The translations under genes were made by a program, and so were the position numbers. From positions 4,092,001 to 4,156,000 of the forward strand of contig NZ_JACHMQ010000001.1 in the NCBI RefSeq assembly GCF_014208105.1: a DNA stretch of 64,000 bases, given 5' to 3'. This DNA comes from Actinomadura coerulea. Its GTDB lineage: Bacteria; Actinomycetota; Actinomycetes; Streptosporangiales; Streptosporangiaceae. This document shows positions 35,355 through 43,667 of the stretch, piece after piece (position 1 is the stretch's first letter; every line of letters starts with the position of its first letter). Below the pieces are notes generated by a model. It had not been told where the DNA came from, searched no databases, and saw only the letters and a program-made list of their open reading frames with translations.

Positions 35355-36589
35355 GGATCCCGTCCCAAGTCCGCTCGAATCATGTCGATCTCTCGTGCCA
35401 CGTTGACCACGTCGCCCACGACCACGATCGCCGGGGGCCGGACATCTCCGGCGGCCATCTCGTCGGCCACCGTGCCCAGCGTCGCCGTCAGCGCCCGCTG
35501 GCCGGGAAGGGTGCCGTCCTGCACCACGGCCACCGGCGTTCCGGACGACCGACCATAGCGCATGAGGGCCGCCGCGATGAGGGCCATCCGCTCCACCGCC
35601 ATGAGCAGGACGATCGTCCCGTGCGCGCGGGCCAGCGACTCCCAGTCGACGGTCGAGTCGGGGTGCCCGGGAGGGACGTGCGCGGAGACGACGTGGAACT
35701 CCTGCGCGACGCCCCGGTGGGTGACCGGGATGCCCGCGGCCGACGGCACGGCGACCGCGCTGGTGATGCCGGGGACGACCGTGACGGGGACGCCGTGGCG
35801 GGCGCAGTACAGGGCCTCCTCGCCGCCGCGCCCGAACACGAACGGGTCGCCGCCCTTGAGCCGGACGACGAAGCGGCCCCGCCGCGCGTGCTCGACCAGG
35901 TACTCGTTGATGCGGTCCTGCGTGACCGTCCGGCCGTAGGGGATCTTGGCGGCGTCGATGACCTCGACGTCGGCGGCCAGCTCGTCCAGCAGCCCGCCGG
36001 GCGCGAGCCGGTCGGCGACGACGACGTCGGCCATGGCGAGCAGCTGCCGCCCGCGCACGGTGATCAGGCCCGGGTCGCCCGGGCCGCCGCCGACCAGCGC
36101 GACGCCCGCGGGCTTGCTCCGTGAGTGCCGGGACTCCAGGGCGCCGTCGCGCAGGCCCTCCACCACCGCGTCGCGGATGCCGGCGGCGCGGCGCGGGTCG
36201 CCGCCGAGCAGCACCCCGACGGTCGCGTCGCCCGCGTGGCCGCTGGCGGGCGTCCAGGCCGGGGACGACTCGGCGTCGTCGGCCCGGACGGACCAGATCC
36301 GCGCGGCGTCGGCCTCCGCCACCACGTCGCCGTTGACCTTGGCGTCGTCGGTGACGGCCTGCACCAGCCAGGCGCCCGCGCAGTCGCCGCGCCGGTAGCC
36401 CCGGCGGTGCCAGGTGATCCGGCCGCGCTCGGCGAGGCCCTCCAGGGTGGCGGTGACCGAGGGGGACACGAGGACCACCTCGGCGCCGGCGTCCAGCAGG
36501 GCGGGCACGCGGCGCTGGGCGACCCGCCCTCCGCCGACGACGAGGACGCGTCGCCCGCCGAGTCGCAGGCCTAGCAGGTACGGGGGCAC
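35351..36589 (-). CDS. cobA: Siroheme synthase-like fusion: precorrin-2 dehydrogenase domain plus uroporphyrinogen-III C-methyltransferase
   Basis: 412 residues. The N-terminal third is a Rossmann domain (RRVLVVGGGRVAQRR) of the CysG dehydrogenase/ferrochelatase type. The C-terminal part is a SUMT methyltransferase with GGGPGDPGLITVRG, LKGGDPFVFGRGGEE and TVVPGITSA. It makes precorrin-2 from uroporphyrinogen III and may oxidise it towards sirohydrochlorin, the branch point to siroheme and cobalamin. The start is a GTG at 36589. A perfect palindrome sits 35 bp upstream. It is translationally coupled to the dynamin-like genes. Confidence 0.95.
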   Translation of the reverse strand: MPPYLLGLRLGGRRVLVVGGGRVAQRRVPALLDAGAEVVLVSPSVTATLEGLAERGRITWHRRGYRRGDCAGAWLVQAVTDDAKVNGDVVAEADAARIWSVRADDAESSPAWTPASGHAGDATVGVLLGGDPRRAAGIRDAVVEGLRDGALESRHSRSKPAGVALVGGGPGDPGLITVRGRQLLAMADVVVADRLAPGGLLDELAADVEVIDAAKIPYGRTVTQDRINEYLVEHARRGRFVVRLKGGDPFVFGRGGEEALYCARHGVPVTVVPGITSAVAVPSAAGIPVTHRGVAQEFHVVSAHVPPGHPDSTVDWESLARAHGTIVLLMAVERMALIAAALMRYGRSSGTPVAVVQDGTLPGQRALTATLGTVADEMAAGDVRPPAIVVVGDVVNVAREIDMIRADLGRDP

Positions 36590-36623
36590 GGTGGATCTCT
36601 CGGACGCGGGTGGCGGACGGTCT

Positions 36624-36638
36624 CTTTGTGGAACAAAG
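36624..36638 (-). promoter_or_regulatory. Operator-like palindrome upstream of the cobA/cysG-type gene
   Basis: CTTTGT-GGA-ACAAAG is a perfect 6-bp inverted repeat 35 bp before the start codon. It overlaps a minus-strand TACCTT (36636-36641) that fits a -10 element. The position suits a repressor. The regulator is not identifiable. Confidence 0.5.
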
Positions 36639-36716
36639 GTACTCGGCTCGGGGAGTCCGTGGAGAGGGGCCTCGCCCGTTCGATAGCCGAGCGTGACTCA
36701 TTCCGTGATCACGTTG

Positions 36717-37796
36717 TTACGGCCGCGCGGCGTCCTTCTCGCTCACCCCGGCGGAGTCGAAGGTGGCGACCTCGCGCAGGACCCGCGCCGCGCTCTGGAC
36801 CAGCGGCAAGGCCAGCAGGGCACCGGTTCCCTCCCCCAGCCGCAGCTCCAGGTCGACCAGCGGGCGCAGGCCGAGGGACTCGACCGCGGCGCCGTGCCCC
36901 GGCTCGGCCGAGCGGTGCCCGGCGACGCACGCGCCGAGGGCGTCCGGGCACAGCGCCGCGGCGGCGAGGGCGGCGGCTCCGGCGATCACGCCGTCCAGGA
37001 CGACGGGGACGCGCAGGGCGGCGGCGCCGAGGACGAACCCGGCGATCGCGGCGTGCTCCAGCCCGCCGACCGCCGCGAGGACCTCCATCGGCGCCATGCC
37101 GTGCCCTTCCGCCAGGCCGTGCCTGTCGAGGGCGGTGCGCACCACCTCGACCTTGTGCGCGTGGGTGGCGTCGTCGATGCCGGTCCCCCGGCCGGTGACC
37201 CGCTCGGGCGGCAGGCCGGTGAAGGCGGCGATCAGCGCGGCGGACGCGGTGGTGTTGGCGATCCCCATGTCCCCGGTGAGCAGGCACCGGGCGCCCCGCG
37301 CACCCAGCTCACGGGCGATCTCGATGCCCGTCCCGACGGCTCGCCGGGCCTGCTCGGCGGTCATCGCGGGCCCGGCCGTCATGTCGGCGGTGCCCGGCGC
37401 GACCTTGCGGCGGAGCAGGCCGGGGGCCTCCTCTAGCTCGGCGGCGACGCCGATGTCGACGACCGTGACGGCGGCGCCGACCTGGGCGGCGAACGCGTTG
37501 ACCACGGCGCCGCCGGCCAGGAAGTTGGCGACCATCTGCGCCGTGACCTCCTGCGGCCACGGGGTGACGCCCTGGGCGTGGACGCCGTGGTCGGCGGCGA
37601 ACACGGCGACGGCGGCGGGCTCGGGCTGCGGCGGCGGGCACTGCCCGGCGAGCCCGGCGAGCCGGACCGACACCTCCTCCAGGACGCCGAGGGACCCGGG
37701 CGGCTTGGTGAGCCGGGCCTGGAGGTCGCGGGCGTCCCGCATGGCCGTCTCGTCCAGGGGGGCGATGGAGGCGACGGTCTCCTCGATCAGGTTCAT
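36717..37796 (-). CDS. cobT: Nicotinate-nucleotide--dimethylbenzimidazole phosphoribosyltransferase
   Basis: 359 residues, normal for CobT. The typical KPPGSLG segment is near residue 31, followed by VFAADHGV, TGDMGIANTT and the catalytic Glu in LRLGEGTGALLALPL. It activates dimethylbenzimidazole to alpha-ribazole phosphate for the lower ligand of cobalamin. The ATG at 37796 has AAAGGA six nt upstream, and the stop of cobC is 17 bp before it. A gap of 127 bp with its own palindrome follows before the cobA-type gene, so a new transcript may start there. Confidence 0.97.
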   Translation of the reverse strand: MNLIEETVASIAPLDETAMRDARDLQARLTKPPGSLGVLEEVSVRLAGLAGQCPPPQPEPAAVAVFAADHGVHAQGVTPWPQEVTAQMVANFLAGGAVVNAFAAQVGAAVTVVDIGVAAELEEAPGLLRRKVAPGTADMTAGPAMTAEQARRAVGTGIEIARELGARGARCLLTGDMGIANTTASAALIAAFTGLPPERVTGRGTGIDDATHAHKVEVVRTALDRHGLAEGHGMAPMEVLAAVGGLEHAAIAGFVLGAAALRVPVVLDGVIAGAAALAAAALCPDALGACVAGHRSAEPGHGAAVESLGLRPLVDLELRLGEGTGALLALPLVQSAARVLREVATFDSAGVSEKDAARP

Positions 37797-37813
37797 GGTG
37801 TCCTTTCGGGGGG

Positions 37814-38839
37814 TCAGATGCCCAGCTCGCCGAGCACGTCCAGCAGCCGGTCGTTGGACGGGCGGTCGCGCACGGCGATCCGCAGCCAGTCCGGGCCGAG
37901 CCCTGGGAAGGTGTCGCCGCGCCTGACGGCGTAGCCGCGCTGCCTCAGCAGGGCCCTGATGCCCAGGGCGTCCGGCAGGCTGACGCACAGGAACGACGCG
38001 CGCGCTCCGGGCACGACGTACAGGCCCCGCGCCGACAGCTCCGCGGCCAGCCGATCGCGTTCGGCGGCGAGCTCGACGGCCCACGCCTCGCCCTCGGCGA
38101 CGGCCTCGGGGGTGGAGCACGCCTCGACGGCGGCGAGCGCGGGCGTGGACACCGCCCACAGCGGCTGCGCCTCCGCCAGCCGTCCGATCAGGTGGGGGTC
38201 GGCCAGGACGTATCCGGCGCGCAGCCCCGCGAGCCCCCACGTCTTGGTCAGGGAGCGGATCACCACCACTCCCGGGGGCAGCCGGGTGGCGAGGCTCTCC
38301 GGTTCGCCGGGGACGCAGTCCATGAACGCCTCGTCGACCACGACCGTCCGTCCGGGCGCGGCCAGCGCGGCGAGCGCGCCGGCCGGGTGCAGGACCGAGG
38401 TCGGGTTGGTCGGATTGCCGATCACGACGAGGTCGGCGCCGGCCGGGACGGCCCTCGGGCCGAGGGTGAAGTCCTTGTCCAGGATCACCCGCTCCACCTC
38501 GTGCCCGGCGGCCCGCAGCGCCGCCTCCGGCTCGGTGAACTGGGGATGCACCACCACGGCACGGCGCGGGGTGAGCACCCGCGCGAGCAGCACGAACGCC
38601 TCCGCGGCCCCGGCGGTGAGCAGCACCTCCTCGGCGGACCTGCCGTGCCGCGCGGCGACCGCCTTGCGGGCGGGGCGGGGGTCGGGGTAGGCGGCGAGGC
38701 CGTCGACGGACGCGCGGATCCGCTCGGCCAGCCACGCGGGGGGCGTGCCGGTGCGGACGTTCACGGCGAAGTCGGCGAGGCCGTCGCCGACCTCGGTGTC
38801 GCCGTGGTGGCGCAGGTCGATCTCGGCGGGGCCGGTCAC
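37814..38839 (-). CDS. cobC: CobC-type PLP-dependent aminotransferase-fold protein (threonine-phosphate decarboxylase family)
   Basis: 341 residues. Fold type I PLP motifs are present: NPTNPTSVL, VDEAFMDCVPGE, and the Schiff-base Lys in SLTKTWGLAGLRAGY. CobC/CobD enzymes supply (R)-1-amino-2-propanol O-phosphate for the nucleotide loop of cobalamin. Histidinol-phosphate aminotransferases look alike, but the cob neighbourhood decides. The start is a GTG overlapping the cobH stop by 4 bp. Confidence 0.93.
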   Translation of the reverse strand: MTGPAEIDLRHHGDTEVGDGLADFAVNVRTGTPPAWLAERIRASVDGLAAYPDPRPARKAVAARHGRSAEEVLLTAGAAEAFVLLARVLTPRRAVVVHPQFTEPEAALRAAGHEVERVILDKDFTLGPRAVPAGADLVVIGNPTNPTSVLHPAGALAALAAPGRTVVVDEAFMDCVPGEPESLATRLPPGVVVIRSLTKTWGLAGLRAGYVLADPHLIGRLAEAQPLWAVSTPALAAVEACSTPEAVAEGEAWAVELAAERDRLAAELSARGLYVVPGARASFLCVSLPDALGIRALLRQRGYAVRRGDTFPGLGPDWLRIAVRDRPSNDRLLDVLGELGI

Positions 38840-39432
38840 GGGCGCGCCGCCTCGTGGTAGAGCAGCGCGTTGACGGCGGCGGCCGCGACCGCCGACCCGC
38901 CCTTCTCCGAGACGTTGCTGAGCTGCGGCAGCCCGCTCGCGCGCAGGGCCTCCTTGGCCTCGCAGGCGCCGACGAAGCCCGCCGGCACCCCGATCACCAG
39001 GGCGGGGCTCACCCGGCGGGCGACGATCTCGAAGATCGCCTCGGGCGCGGAGCCGACCACCCAGACCGCGCCCGGCCCCACCTCCGAGTACGACAGCCGG
39101 ACGGCCGCGGCCGACCGGGTGATGCCGGCGGCGCGCGCCATCCGCGCGGCGGCCGGGTCGGCGGCGTGGCAGACCGCCTCGCGGGCGCTGATCCCGGCGG
39201 CGGCCATGCCCTCGTCGGTGACGATCGGCGCGCCGGCGCGCAGCGCGGCCCAGCCCTGAGCGAGGTGCTCCTCGGTGGTCACCAGGTCGACCGCGTACTC
39301 CAGGTCGGCGGTGGCGTGGATCACCCGCTCGGCCACCGCCCGCCACAGCGGCGGCATCGGGGACAGGTCGACGCGGGACCGGAGGACCTCATACGAGCGC
39401 ACCTCGATCGGGTGGGGCCGGCGGACGGTCAA
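38836..39432 (-). CDS. cobH: Precorrin-8X methylmutase
   Basis: 198 residues. The family pattern HPIEVRSYEVLRSRVDLS, DEGMAAAGIS and the end VPAGFVGACEAKEAL...NVSEKGGSAVAAAAVNAL are all present. It moves the C11 methyl group to C12, giving hydrogenobyrinate. I chose the TTG at 39432 as start because GGAGGAG lies 5 nt upstream. That TTG overlaps the stop of cobL (TTGA), giving the same coupled arrangement as its neighbours. Confidence 0.93.
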   Translation of the reverse strand: MTVRRPHPIEVRSYEVLRSRVDLSPMPPLWRAVAERVIHATADLEYAVDLVTTEEHLAQGWAALRAGAPIVTDEGMAAAGISAREAVCHAADPAAARMARAAGITRSAAAVRLSYSEVGPGAVWVVGSAPEAIFEIVARRVSPALVIGVPAGFVGACEAKEALRASGLPQLSNVSEKGGSAVAAAAVNALLYHEAARP

Positions 39433-40673
39433 CTGCGCTCCTCCACAACTCCGGGCAACGCGGGGATGGTCTCGATGGGGCGGCCCGTCCGGGACGGTGC
39501 CCGCACGGGGGCGCGGCCGCCGCGTTCGCCCCAGACGACGATCACGGGCTCCGGGGCCTCGTCCCGCGGGGTCAGCGGGGCGGCCTGGAGCCGGACGGCG
39601 TCGGCGGCGAAGCCCTGCCCGCCCAGTTCGTCCAGTATGGCCTGAGCCTCGCCGGCCGTGGCGAGGACGACGATCCGGGAGGGGCGGAGCGCCGCGCAGA
39701 CCCGCGCGGCCTCCGGCCCGCCGCGGCCGAGGAAGACGGCGTCGGGCCGGGGAAGGTGCTCGGCGCTGGACCGGACGTCGCCGGACGCCATCGCGACCTT
39801 GACCCCGTGCAGGCGGACGTTCTCCCGCACCCGGGCGCACGCGGAGTGGTCGCTGTCCACGGCGACGACGGCGGCGCCGAAGCGGGCGCACTCGATGCCG
39901 ACCGAGCCGTCGCCGGACTCCACGTCCCACACCATGTCGCCGACCCTGGGGCCGAGCTTGGCCAGGACGAAGGCGCGCACGTCAGGGCGCGGGCCGGATC
40001 CGCCGAAGGCCTCCGCCGGGAGCGCCCATCCGGCGGGGCCGGGCACGGGCCCGGAGACCCAGTTCGCTTCTCCCAGCGCGTGGCGGTTGTCCAGGACGAG
40101 CACGACCTCGGGGTCGTTCCAGGGGCGAGTGGTCGCCTCCGCCGGGCGTACGTAGACGATGCGTTCCTTGGGCCCGCCCAAGTCCTCGCAGACCACGAAC
40201 GAGCGCGGCGTGACCGGGAACAACGCGCGCGCCAGCTCGGACGGCCCCGCGCCCGGCTCCGTTAGGACGGCCACCTTCGGATGAGCGCGGCATGCGTTGA
40301 CGGCCTGTCGCAGGTGCCCGTCCTTGGCGGAGACGACCAGAGCGTCGTCCCAGGGCAGCCCTGCCTGGGAGAAAGCGCGCGCTACCAGCGTCGTCGCAGG
40401 AAAGGTCTCTGGCGCGTGACCCTTCTCAAGCAGTTCGCGGACGATGCCGAAGTAGCCGGGGTCGCCGTTCACCACGAGGACGACGTCCTCCTTGGCGACA
40501 TCGACGCCTTCCAGTTCCTCGGCGAACTCCGTGGTGGCGACCGTGCGCGCGTCCGCCGCCACGGGCAGCCCGTCCAGATGGCCCGGGGCTCCGATGACCA
40601 GCGTGGCACCTTCCAGAGCCGCCTTGGCCCCCTCGGAGAGGGGCGACCCGTCGCGGCCGACGACCGTCAGCAT
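39429..40673 (-). CDS. cobL: Precorrin-6Y C5,15-methyltransferase (decarboxylating), CobL / CbiET fusion
   Basis: 414 residues. The N-terminal half is a CbiE-type tetrapyrrole methyltransferase (LTVVGRDGSPLSEGAKAAL, NGDPGYFGIVREL). The C-terminal half is a CbiT class I methyltransferase (MVWDVESGDGSVGIECAR, AVDSDHSACARVREN). Together they methylate C5 and C15 and remove the C12 acetate carboxyl. The canonical CbiT GAGTG-like turn is SGDGS here. The ATG at 40673 follows the previous stop by 2 bp. Confidence 0.94.
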   Translation of the reverse strand: MLTVVGRDGSPLSEGAKAALEGATLVIGAPGHLDGLPVAADARTVATTEFAEELEGVDVAKEDVVLVVNGDPGYFGIVRELLEKGHAPETFPATTLVARAFSQAGLPWDDALVVSAKDGHLRQAVNACRAHPKVAVLTEPGAGPSELARALFPVTPRSFVVCEDLGGPKERIVYVRPAEATTRPWNDPEVVLVLDNRHALGEANWVSGPVPGPAGWALPAEAFGGSGPRPDVRAFVLAKLGPRVGDMVWDVESGDGSVGIECARFGAAVVAVDSDHSACARVRENVRLHGVKVAMASGDVRSSAEHLPRPDAVFLGRGGPEAARVCAALRPSRIVVLATAGEAQAILDELGGQGFAADAVRLQAAPLTPRDEAPEPVIVVWGERGGRAPVRAPSRTGRPIETIPALPGVVEERS

Positions 40674-40675
40674 CG

Positions 40676-41155
40676 CTACCGGGCCATCCGCCCGTACATG
40701 CCGACCATGCGCTCTCCCGCCGAGTCCAGGAGCACCACCTGGGCGGCGACCGGGCTGGCCGCCGCCCCCGACGCCTCGGCCGCGAGGCGTTCGAGCCCCC
40801 CGGCGGTCCTGCGGCACAGCTCGCGCCCGCACGGGCCGAGCCTGCCCGCGGCGTCCCACAGCTCGTAGACGTCCTGGACGGCCGGGGCCTGCGCCACCCG
40901 GCCGGCCAGGGCGGGACCGCAGTCCATGTCCAGCGTGATCGATTCCAGCAGGCCCGCGGCGCCGCCGAGGAAGGCGGCCTGGTCGTCGATGCGGGCGACC
41001 ATGACGACCTGCGCGAGCCCGGCCTTGACCGCCTCCCGCAGCCGGTCCGCCGAGACGGGGCCGAAGCACGCCTCCGGCAGGTTCGGCAGCATCCGGCGCG
41101 CGGCCTCCCGCGCGCCGTCCCCGTGCATCACGAGCGTCTTCTCCGCAGCGGTCAC
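40676..41155 (-). CDS. Unrecognised 159-residue protein at the head of the cob gene cluster
   Basis: The family is not recognised. From a GTG with GGAGGG 7 nt upstream it encodes a soluble alpha/beta protein. Visible features are LVMHGDGAREAARRML near the start, a hydrophobic strand (LAQVVMVARIDDQAAFLGG) and a Cys-containing segment (MDCGPALAG, then GPCGRELCRR). It ends ERMVGMYGRMAR. Two bp separate it from cobL, so it is almost certainly co-expressed with the cobalamin genes. The middle is faintly reminiscent of the C-terminal part of CbiD (precorrin C1-methyltransferase), but I cannot support that. It is divergent from a TetR gene. Confidence 0.75.
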   Translation of the reverse strand: MTAAEKTLVMHGDGAREAARRMLPNLPEACFGPVSADRLREAVKAGLAQVVMVARIDDQAAFLGGAAGLLESITLDMDCGPALAGRVAQAPAVQDVYELWDAAGRLGPCGRELCRRTAGGLERLAAEASGAAASPVAAQVVLLDSAGERMVGMYGRMAR

Positions 41156-41274
41156 CTGTGCCGTCCCTCCTGGTCGCCGGCGACGAGCCTCCCGGAGGCG
41201 CCGCCCGCCCGCGCCGCGGCACGCCGACGAGCGGCGGACCGGTCGCGGCCGTACGGCGCCGGCCGCCCACAGAA

Positions 41275-41280
41275 TAGGCT
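41275..41280 (+). promoter_or_regulatory. -10 element of a leaderless tetR transcript
   Basis: TAGGCT fits TAnnnT and ends 6 nt before the GTG at 41287, so transcription would begin at the start codon itself. No ribosome-binding site is present between them. Confidence 0.55.
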
Positions 41281-41286
41281 GTCGCG

Positions 41287-41913
41287 GTGAGCTACCAGCG
41301 CCTGTCCCCGGACGAGCGGCGCGCCCAGATCCTGGACGTCGCGCGGCGGATGTTCACCGAGCTGCCGTACGCCGAGGTGTCCACGGCCGCGATCGCGCGG
41401 GAGACCGGCGTGCAGCGCGGCCTGATCCACTACTACTTCGGGACCAAGCGGGAGCTGTTCCTCAAGGTCGTCCAGGGGCTGACGGCCTCGGCCGCGATGC
41501 AGGCCCCGCCGCCGGACGAGCGGCTGGCGCTGCCCGAGGCGGTCGAGCTGCTCGTCAACCTGTTCCTCGACACCGCCGAGCGCAACGCGACCACGTGGTT
41601 CGCCGCGCTCGACGCCGAGGGGTTCGGGCAGGACCCCGAACTCCTGCGCATCGTCAACCGGTTCCGGGACGAGGCGGTCGAGCACATGCTGGCCGTGCTG
41701 CGCGTGGCCGAGCCGACCGAGACGCTGCGGGCCGTGCTGCGCGCCTACTCCGGGCTCGCGGACGCGGCGACGCGCCAGTGGCTCCAGGAGAAGACCCTCG
41801 ACCGCGACCAGGTGCGCACGCTGCTCACCCGGTCACTGCTCGCGCTGGTCAGCGACATCGGCCCCGCCCTGGACAAGCCCCGGCGGGACCGGCCGCGGGC
41901 CGGCGCGGGCTAG
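41287..41913 (+). CDS. TetR-family transcriptional regulator
   Basis: 208 residues. The N-terminal HTH (RRAQILDVARRMF ... VSTAAIARETGVQRGLIHYYFGTKRELFLKV) is a complete TetR domain. The helical C-terminal ligand domain has no recognisable specificity. It is divergent from the cob cluster and may control it or itself. The mRNA appears leaderless (see the -10 element at 41275). Its TAG stop lies within a CTAG shared with the convergent HATPase gene. Confidence 0.94.
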   Translation: MSYQRLSPDERRAQILDVARRMFTELPYAEVSTAAIARETGVQRGLIHYYFGTKRELFLKVVQGLTASAAMQAPPPDERLALPEAVELLVNLFLDTAERNATTWFAALDAEGFGQDPELLRIVNRFRDEAVEHMLAVLRVAEPTETLRAVLRAYSGLADAATRQWLQEKTLDRDQVRTLLTRSLLALVSDIGPALDKPRRDRPRAGAG

Positions 41914-42422
41914 CTGCGCACCGCCTCGGTGGTCCCCGGCACGGCGAACCAGACGGCCTTGCCGCGGACGGGCGGCCCGAGGCGGGAGAGGGTCCGCCGC
42001 AGGCCCCAGCGTCCGCCGGACAGCTCGTGGACGATGCTGAGCCCGCGCCCGCAGTCGCCGGACGTCCAGGAGTACCCGGGCAGGCCGACGTCGGCGTAGG
42101 TGTCGAAGACGGCGCACCGCACTTCGCCCGCCGTCCCGTCGCCCATGTAGAGCCACAGCTCGTGCGGGCCGTGCTCGCCGGCGTGCTGGTGGGCGTTGGT
42201 GGCCAGCTCGCTCACCATGAGCCGGGCGTCGGTGGCCCCGTCCGGCGGCACGCCGAGGGAGGCGAGCGCGTCGCACAGGACGCGGCGGGCGTACCCGGCG
42301 CCTCCGGGGCCGCCCGGCAGGGCCCAGACCCACCCGGGCACGCCGTCGCGCCGGGCCGGGTCGCCGCCCGCCATAGCGTCGGCCATGGTCTCCGCCGTCA
42401 GATCGGCTGGCGTGGTCTTCAC
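41910..42422 (-). CDS. RsbW-like ATP-binding protein (anti-sigma-factor-type HATPase)
   Basis: 170 residues. The GHKL N-box LMVSELATNAHQHAG and a G-box-like SGDCGRGLSIVHELS identify a HATPase_c_2 domain, without a dimerisation domain or phospho-acceptor His. Such small kinases in actinomycetes are anti-sigma-factor-like and are often encoded beside XRE/DUF5753 and DUF397 genes, as here. The GTG at 42422 has GGAGG 5 nt upstream. It is divergent from the XRE gene, with a roughly 200-bp A+T-richer control region between. Confidence 0.9.
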   Translation of the reverse strand: MKTTPADLTAETMADAMAGGDPARRDGVPGWVWALPGGPGGAGYARRVLCDALASLGVPPDGATDARLMVSELATNAHQHAGEHGPHELWLYMGDGTAGEVRCAVFDTYADVGLPGYSWTSGDCGRGLSIVHELSGGRWGLRRTLSRLGPPVRGKAVWFAVPGTTEAVRS

Positions 42423-42618
42423 GGTTCCTCCCGCGGTACTGGTGCGAATGCGAAGGGCGGGCGGGGCGACCGGTCGTCACTCTCGGTTCACGACCGATCA
42501 CGGATCCAAGAGTCTCCTGAGATTCTCACAAACGCAACACCCTTCATGGAATTGCTCTGACCTTCCTGCCGGGTTCGTCAATCGCGTTGTGACAGGCGCC
42601 GGGAGTGATAAAGACTCC

Positions 42619-43470
42619 ATGCCCATGACCTACCGCCCCACCGTCCGTGGCCGCCGTCTCGCCCGGGAGCTCCGCAAGCTGCGCGAGGAGCAGGGCCTGA
42701 CACTGCAGGAAGTGGCGGACCGGCTCGACTGGTCGCGAGCCACCGTCTCCCGCCTGGAAACCAGCCAGACCCGCCCCAAGCCCGGCGACATCGCCGACAT
42801 CCTCGACCTGTACGGCGTGCCGAGCCCGGACCGCGACGCGCTCATCACCCTGGCCCGGCAGGCCGGTCAGCGCGGCTGGTGGACCGCCTACCAGGACGTC
42901 TTCGCGGGGAGCTACGTCGCCCTCGAGGACGAGGCCTCGCACATCCGCACCTGGGACCCGCAGCTCGTGCACGGCCTGCTCCAGACCGAGGACTACTCCC
43001 GCGCCGTGATCACGGCGGGCCGGCTGCTGCCCTCGGACGAGGAGATCGAGCGCCGCATCTCGGCCCGCAAGATCCGCCAGGCGCTGCTGGACCGCGCCGA
43101 CGCGCCGCGCCTCGAGGTGATCTTCGACGAGGCGGTGCTGCACCGCCCGATCGGCGGCGAGGAGGTGATGCGGGCCCAGCTGAACGTCCTCGCCACCGCC
43201 GCGGAGATCCGCCCATCCGTGACCATCCAGGTACTTCCCTACACGGCAGCGGCACATGCGGGCTTGGATGGACGTTTCACCATATTGTCGTATCCCGACC
43301 CCGCAGACCCTGATATCGCCTACGTCGAGGGCACTATGGGTGACGTTTACCTTGAGAGCGCCGAGGAAATAGCAAAGCATAGGGATCGCTTCGAACGGAT
43401 CGTGAAGCGAGCCCTGTCCCCCGAGGAGTCCGCGCACCTCATAGCCAAGGCAGCAAGGAGCAGCCTGTGA
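42619..43470 (+). CDS. XRE-family regulator with DUF5753 domain
   Basis: 283 residues. The HTH (RRLARELRKLREEQGLTLQEVADRLDWSRATVSRLE) is followed by DUF5753, recognisable from TWDPQLVHGLLQTEDYSRAVI and the C-terminal DIAYVEGTMGDVYLE. This WhiJ-like family is widespread in Streptomyces and relatives and acts on differentiation and antibiotic production together with DUF397 partners. Two in-frame ATGs (42619 and 42625) are possible. The stop overlaps the DUF397 gene by 4 bp. Confidence 0.93.
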   Translation: MPMTYRPTVRGRRLARELRKLREEQGLTLQEVADRLDWSRATVSRLETSQTRPKPGDIADILDLYGVPSPDRDALITLARQAGQRGWWTAYQDVFAGSYVALEDEASHIRTWDPQLVHGLLQTEDYSRAVITAGRLLPSDEEIERRISARKIRQALLDRADAPRLEVIFDEAVLHRPIGGEEVMRAQLNVLATAAEIRPSVTIQVLPYTAAAHAGLDGRFTILSYPDPADPDIAYVEGTMGDVYLESAEEIAKHRDRFERIVKRALSPEESAHLIAKAARSSL

Positions 43471-43667
43471 CCCACCTCCAGCGCGAACTCACCCTGGCCG
43501 TCTGGCGCAAGTCGTCCCGCAGCGGAAGCGGAGACCAGTGCGTCGAGATGGCCGCCCTGTCCAGCGACCTGCGCGCCGTGCGCGACTCCAAGGACCCCTC
43601 CGGACCGGCTCTGGTACTGACGCCGGCCGCCTGGCGGGGCCTGCTGGACGGGATCAAGGAGAGCTAG
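43467..43667 (+). CDS. DUF397-domain small protein
   Basis: 66 residues. WRKSSRSGSGDQCVEMA followed by VRDSKDPSGPALVLTPAAW is the full DUF397 pattern. The GTG start overlaps the XRE/DUF5753 stop (GTGA), so the two are made together. In characterised actinomycete pairs the DUF397 protein interacts with, and modulates, its XRE partner. It ends just before a 16-bp terminator hairpin. Confidence 0.95.
   Translation: MTHLQRELTLAVWRKSSRSGSGDQCVEMAALSSDLRAVRDSKDPSGPALVLTPAAWRGLLDGIKES

Noticed and set aside
42993..43255. Antisense frames inside the XRE regulator gene as a separate small gene
   Set aside because: No ribosome site or family resemblance; they vanish on comparison with the intact DUF5753 protein.
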